64,000 bases of DNA from assembly GCA_002361935.1 (NCBI GenBank), contig DESD01000021.1, forward strand, positions 20,117 through 84,116. Direction: 5' to 3'. Numbering within the stretch: the stretch's first letter is position 1; each line of letters opens with the position of its first letter. Below the pieces are notes generated by a model. That model did not search any database. It was not told the DNA's origin and saw nothing but the letters and a program-made list of their open reading frames with translations. Positions 61,943 through 64,000 of this stretch are shown piece by piece. The position numbers and the translations under genes were made by a program. This DNA comes from Ruminococcaceae bacterium UBA3323 (GTDB taxonomy: Bacteria; Bacillota; Clostridia; Oscillospirales; Acutalibacteraceae).

Positions 61943-63148
61943 TCAGGATAATTTATATCGTTTTCCACTTGCACTTACCGCAAGATCGGCAATTTCAAGT
62001 GCCGTTAAAGCGCCCATAACCGTTGATACCGGAAGTGCGCATTTTTCTGTTATAACATCTATATGCTGAAGGCTTTCCGTTAAAGCCTCGTAAACAATTT
62101 TATTATTTCCGTTTAAGGAAAGAGATGCCGTTTCACGCCTTTCCCTTTCGTTTCTGCCTTTTTCAAGATTTTCGAAGGACAGCCTGGCGGACTGATTATC
62201 TTCAAAATTAGCACCCGTATCAGCAGTTTCACGCATAAGCTTATCAACAGATTTTACCTTTGACAAATCAATATTAAATCTTTCGGCATAGGGATACAGC
62301 AAATCGGCCGGCTTTGTTACAACCGAAGCGCCATCCTCAATAAGCTTATTCGTTCCTGCAAATTCAGGAGAAAGAATGGAACAGGGAACCGCATAAACAT
62401 CTCTGTTTTGCTGAACGGCAAAGCTTGCCGTTATCAGACTGCCGCTTTTAACACCCGCCTCAACAACAAGAAGCCCAAGTGACAAGCCGCTTATAATTCT
62501 GTTTCTGAGCGGAAATGTATATTTGGTTGCCCCGGTAAACGGAGGAAACTCGCTTATCAGCGCACCGTTTCGCTTTATGGAATCTCTTAAATTCTTATTG
62601 CCCATAAGATAACTTGTACCAAATCCACATCCAAGCACGGATATCGTTTTTCCGCCGCACATTACGGCACCTCTGTGTGCTGCGGAATCCACGCCAAGCG
62701 CACCGCCCGAAGCAACAACAGCACCGCATTCAGCAATGCCACGGCTTAAAAGCTCCGTTACCTTAACAGCATACTCACTTGCACGTCTTGTACCAACAAT
62801 GCTGATAACAACCGAATGATCAATATCAGGCAAATCGCCGTCCACGAACAGAACAGCCGGCGGATTCGGTATTTCTCTGAGCCTATCCGGATAGCGTGTG
62901 TCATCATAATCAATGATCTGCCAATGATTCTGCTCGCAGGTGTAAATAATATTCTGAACATCCTCCAGCCCGACTTCTTCAAGCTTATGAATCTGTTTAG
63001 GAACAAGTGCAGCACTCATTTTCCATTCAAGAATATTTGCATTATAGAATTCTTTTATACTTTTGAAATCCTCAAGAATTTCTTTGAAGCGTGCGCCCTC
63101 GCCAAGAGCCTTCTGAAGCCAAAGCCAGTAAACTGCATTATTACTCAT
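61943..63148 (-). CDS. dprA: DNA processing protein DprA/Smf
   Basis: Protects incoming single-stranded DNA and loads RecA in transformation. The Rossmann-like core is VVISIVGTRRASEYAVKVTE near residue 110, followed by GVDSAAHRGAVMCGGKTISV and SEFPPFTGATKYTFPLRNRI, then VPCSILSPEFAGTNKLIEDG. A winged-helix C-terminus follows residue 345. 401 residues. dprA is present in many non-competent bacteria, so it does not prove natural competence. Confidence 0.96.
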   Translation of the reverse strand: MSNNAVYWLWLQKALGEGARFKEILEDFKSIKEFYNANILEWKMSAALVPKQIHKLEEVGLEDVQNIIYTCEQNHWQIIDYDDTRYPDRLREIPNPPAVLFVDGDLPDIDHSVVISIVGTRRASEYAVKVTELLSRGIAECGAVVASGGALGVDSAAHRGAVMCGGKTISVLGCGFGTSYLMGNKNLRDSIKRNGALISEFPPFTGATKYTFPLRNRIISGLSLGLLVVEAGVKSGSLITASFAVQQNRDVYAVPCSILSPEFAGTNKLIEDGASVVTKPADLLYPYAERFNIDLSKVKSVDKLMRETADTGANFEDNQSARLSFENLEKGRNERERRETASLSLNGNNKIVYEALTESLQHIDVITEKCALPVSTVMGALTALEIADLAVSASGKRYKLS

Positions 63149-63167
63149 TTATTTTCCGCCTTAAAAT

Positions 63168-63944
63168 TCATCTCAGCATTTCCCACATGGCTATTGCACC
63201 GGCCATGGAAGCATTCAGGCTTTCGGCCCTGCCAAGCATATTTATCGTAACAAGCTGATCGGCCGCAGCCTTTACCGGCTCTGATATTCCGTTTCCTTCA
63301 TTACCGATTATGATAACGGAGGAAGCAGGAAAATCTATCTTTGTGATATCCACGGCATTCTTATCCGGAACAGCAGCATAAAACGAAAATCCGTTTTTCT
63401 GTGCACATTCAATATCATAAACAAGGTTGTCACTCAGAATTACAGGAAGCCTTAAAATGCTTCCCATTGAGGCACGAAGCGCTTTTGGATTATAAATATC
63501 GCAGCAGTTAAAGCAGATTGCTCCGCTTATGCCGAGTGCCTCAGCGGTTCTTATAATTGCGCCGAGATTTGAGGGATCCTGCAAATGATCAAGAGCAACA
63601 TATTTTTGATGGATAACAAGCTGATTTTTTCCATCGGGAATATTGCATACACAGAAAACACCCTGCGTACTTTCCGTTTCCGCCAGCTTATCGGCAACCT
63701 CTTCCGAAATAAAATATGCACTGTTCGCAATTGTAATCATATCTTCAAACTGCTTTTCATATTTTTCAGCAGCCTTTTCGGTTATCAAAAAAATATCGGG
63801 CTGATAAACGGAATTTAAAACATCAAAAGAAAGCCTTGCACCCTCAAGAACAAATTTGCGTTCCTGCACTCTTGCTCTATGTGAGGCTGAAAGCTTCTTT
63901 ACATATTTTATCAAATCATTGCTTCTGCTTGTAATTTTTTCCAT
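63168..63944 (-). CDS. TrmH/SpoU-family RNA 2'-O-methyltransferase
   Basis: 258 residues. The N-terminal part (KLSASHRARVQERKFVLEGA) resembles the L30e-like substrate-binding domain of RlmB relatives. The three SpoU motifs are DPSNLGAIIRTAEALG near 121, IIIGNEGNGI near 210 and AESLNASMAGAIAMWEML at the end, forming the knotted SAM site. The target nucleotide in rRNA or tRNA is unknown. First gene of the dprA-topA-trmFO series. A TATAAT hexamer at 63978-63973 may be its -10. Confidence 0.93.
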   Translation of the reverse strand: MEKITSRSNDLIKYVKKLSASHRARVQERKFVLEGARLSFDVLNSVYQPDIFLITEKAAEKYEKQFEDMITIANSAYFISEEVADKLAETESTQGVFCVCNIPDGKNQLVIHQKYVALDHLQDPSNLGAIIRTAEALGISGAICFNCCDIYNPKALRASMGSILRLPVILSDNLVYDIECAQKNGFSFYAAVPDKNAVDITKIDFPASSVIIIGNEGNGISEPVKAAADQLVTINMLGRAESLNASMAGAIAMWEMLR

Positions 63945-64000
63945 AAAATAAAGCCCTTATATTAAGATATAAATTATAATACATTATATAGAAAAAAAGT

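Noticed and set aside
1..64000. CRISPR arrays, tRNA and rRNA genes
   Set aside because: No regularly spaced direct repeats, no tRNA cloverleaf with TTCGA arm and no conserved rRNA blocks were noticed. A covariance-model scan was not possible.

Overview
The window looks like a chromosomal segment from a low-to-medium GC Firmicute of class Clostridia, probably a gut member of the Oscillospiraceae/Ruminococcaceae. This is an inference from gene content: a PolC-type replicative polymerase, the MurT/GatD lipid II amidation pair, an MEP isoprenoid pathway, a short-form HisG that depends on HisZ, TrmFO, YqeK/RsfS, and clean Shine-Dalgarno sites. Nearly everything lies on the minus strand. Only an inositol-phosphatase-like gene, a radical SAM gene and an AraC-type regulator are on the plus strand. 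Coding density is very high. No gene-free stretch reaches 300 bases (the longest are about 125-190 bases, and their promoters, leaders and terminators are listed). I saw no rRNA, tRNA, CRISPR array, integrase or insertion sequence.

Layout in plus coordinates (transcription mostly runs right to left). (1) 1-10973: a histidine operon, promoter near 10965, in the order hisZ-hisG fusion, hisD, ComEC-like metallo-beta-lactamase protein, DUF3006, hisB, hisA, hisI, hisE, running on into recJ, relA, dtd and a second metallo-beta-lactamase gene cut by the window edge. hisC, hisF and hisH are absent. (2) 10974-21091: pyrH-frr-uppS-cdsA-dxr-rseP-ispG-polC, a conserved translation, envelope, isoprenoid and replication operon. 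Its PolC has no DEDD proofreading exonuclease domain. (3) 21179-28834: an accessory block of small independent units (SGNH hydrolase, NUDIX, an XRE regulator with a partner protein, MazG-like, GNAT, MmcQ-like, DUF3592, a repeat-bearing membrane protein, HAD phosphatases, metallophosphoesterase). Several units have their own promoter and terminator. The block sits between tsf and pyrH, which are usually adjacent. (4) 28863-30741: rpsB-tsf with a promoter and a structured leader. (5) 30768-34488: gatD-murT facing a divergent plus-strand pair (IMPase family, TIGR01212-type radical SAM). (6) 34511-46331: a glycan-degradation locus. One unit is metallophosphoesterase, GH4, GH38, GH29 behind a promoter with an inverted repeat, divergent from the AraC-type regulator. 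A second unit is GH2 and a GH28-like membrane-anchored protein that follows leuS. No transporter is present. (7) 46393-63944: a long housekeeping operon, trmH-type methyltransferase, dprA, topA, trmFO, plsX, rnc, Elp3-like radical SAM, smc, ftsY, rdgB, yhbY, nadD, yqeK, rsfS, leuS.

The strongest candidates for something out of the ordinary are the exonuclease-less PolC, the HisZ-HisG fusion under an operator made of three 8-bp repeats, the accessory block between tsf and pyrH, a 22-residue ORF coupled to a metallophosphoesterase, a regulator whose C-terminal domain resembles its downstream partner protein, and the transporter-less glycan locus with an unusual GH4 active-site tetrad. All functional calls rest on reading motifs by eye. 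No database search was run.
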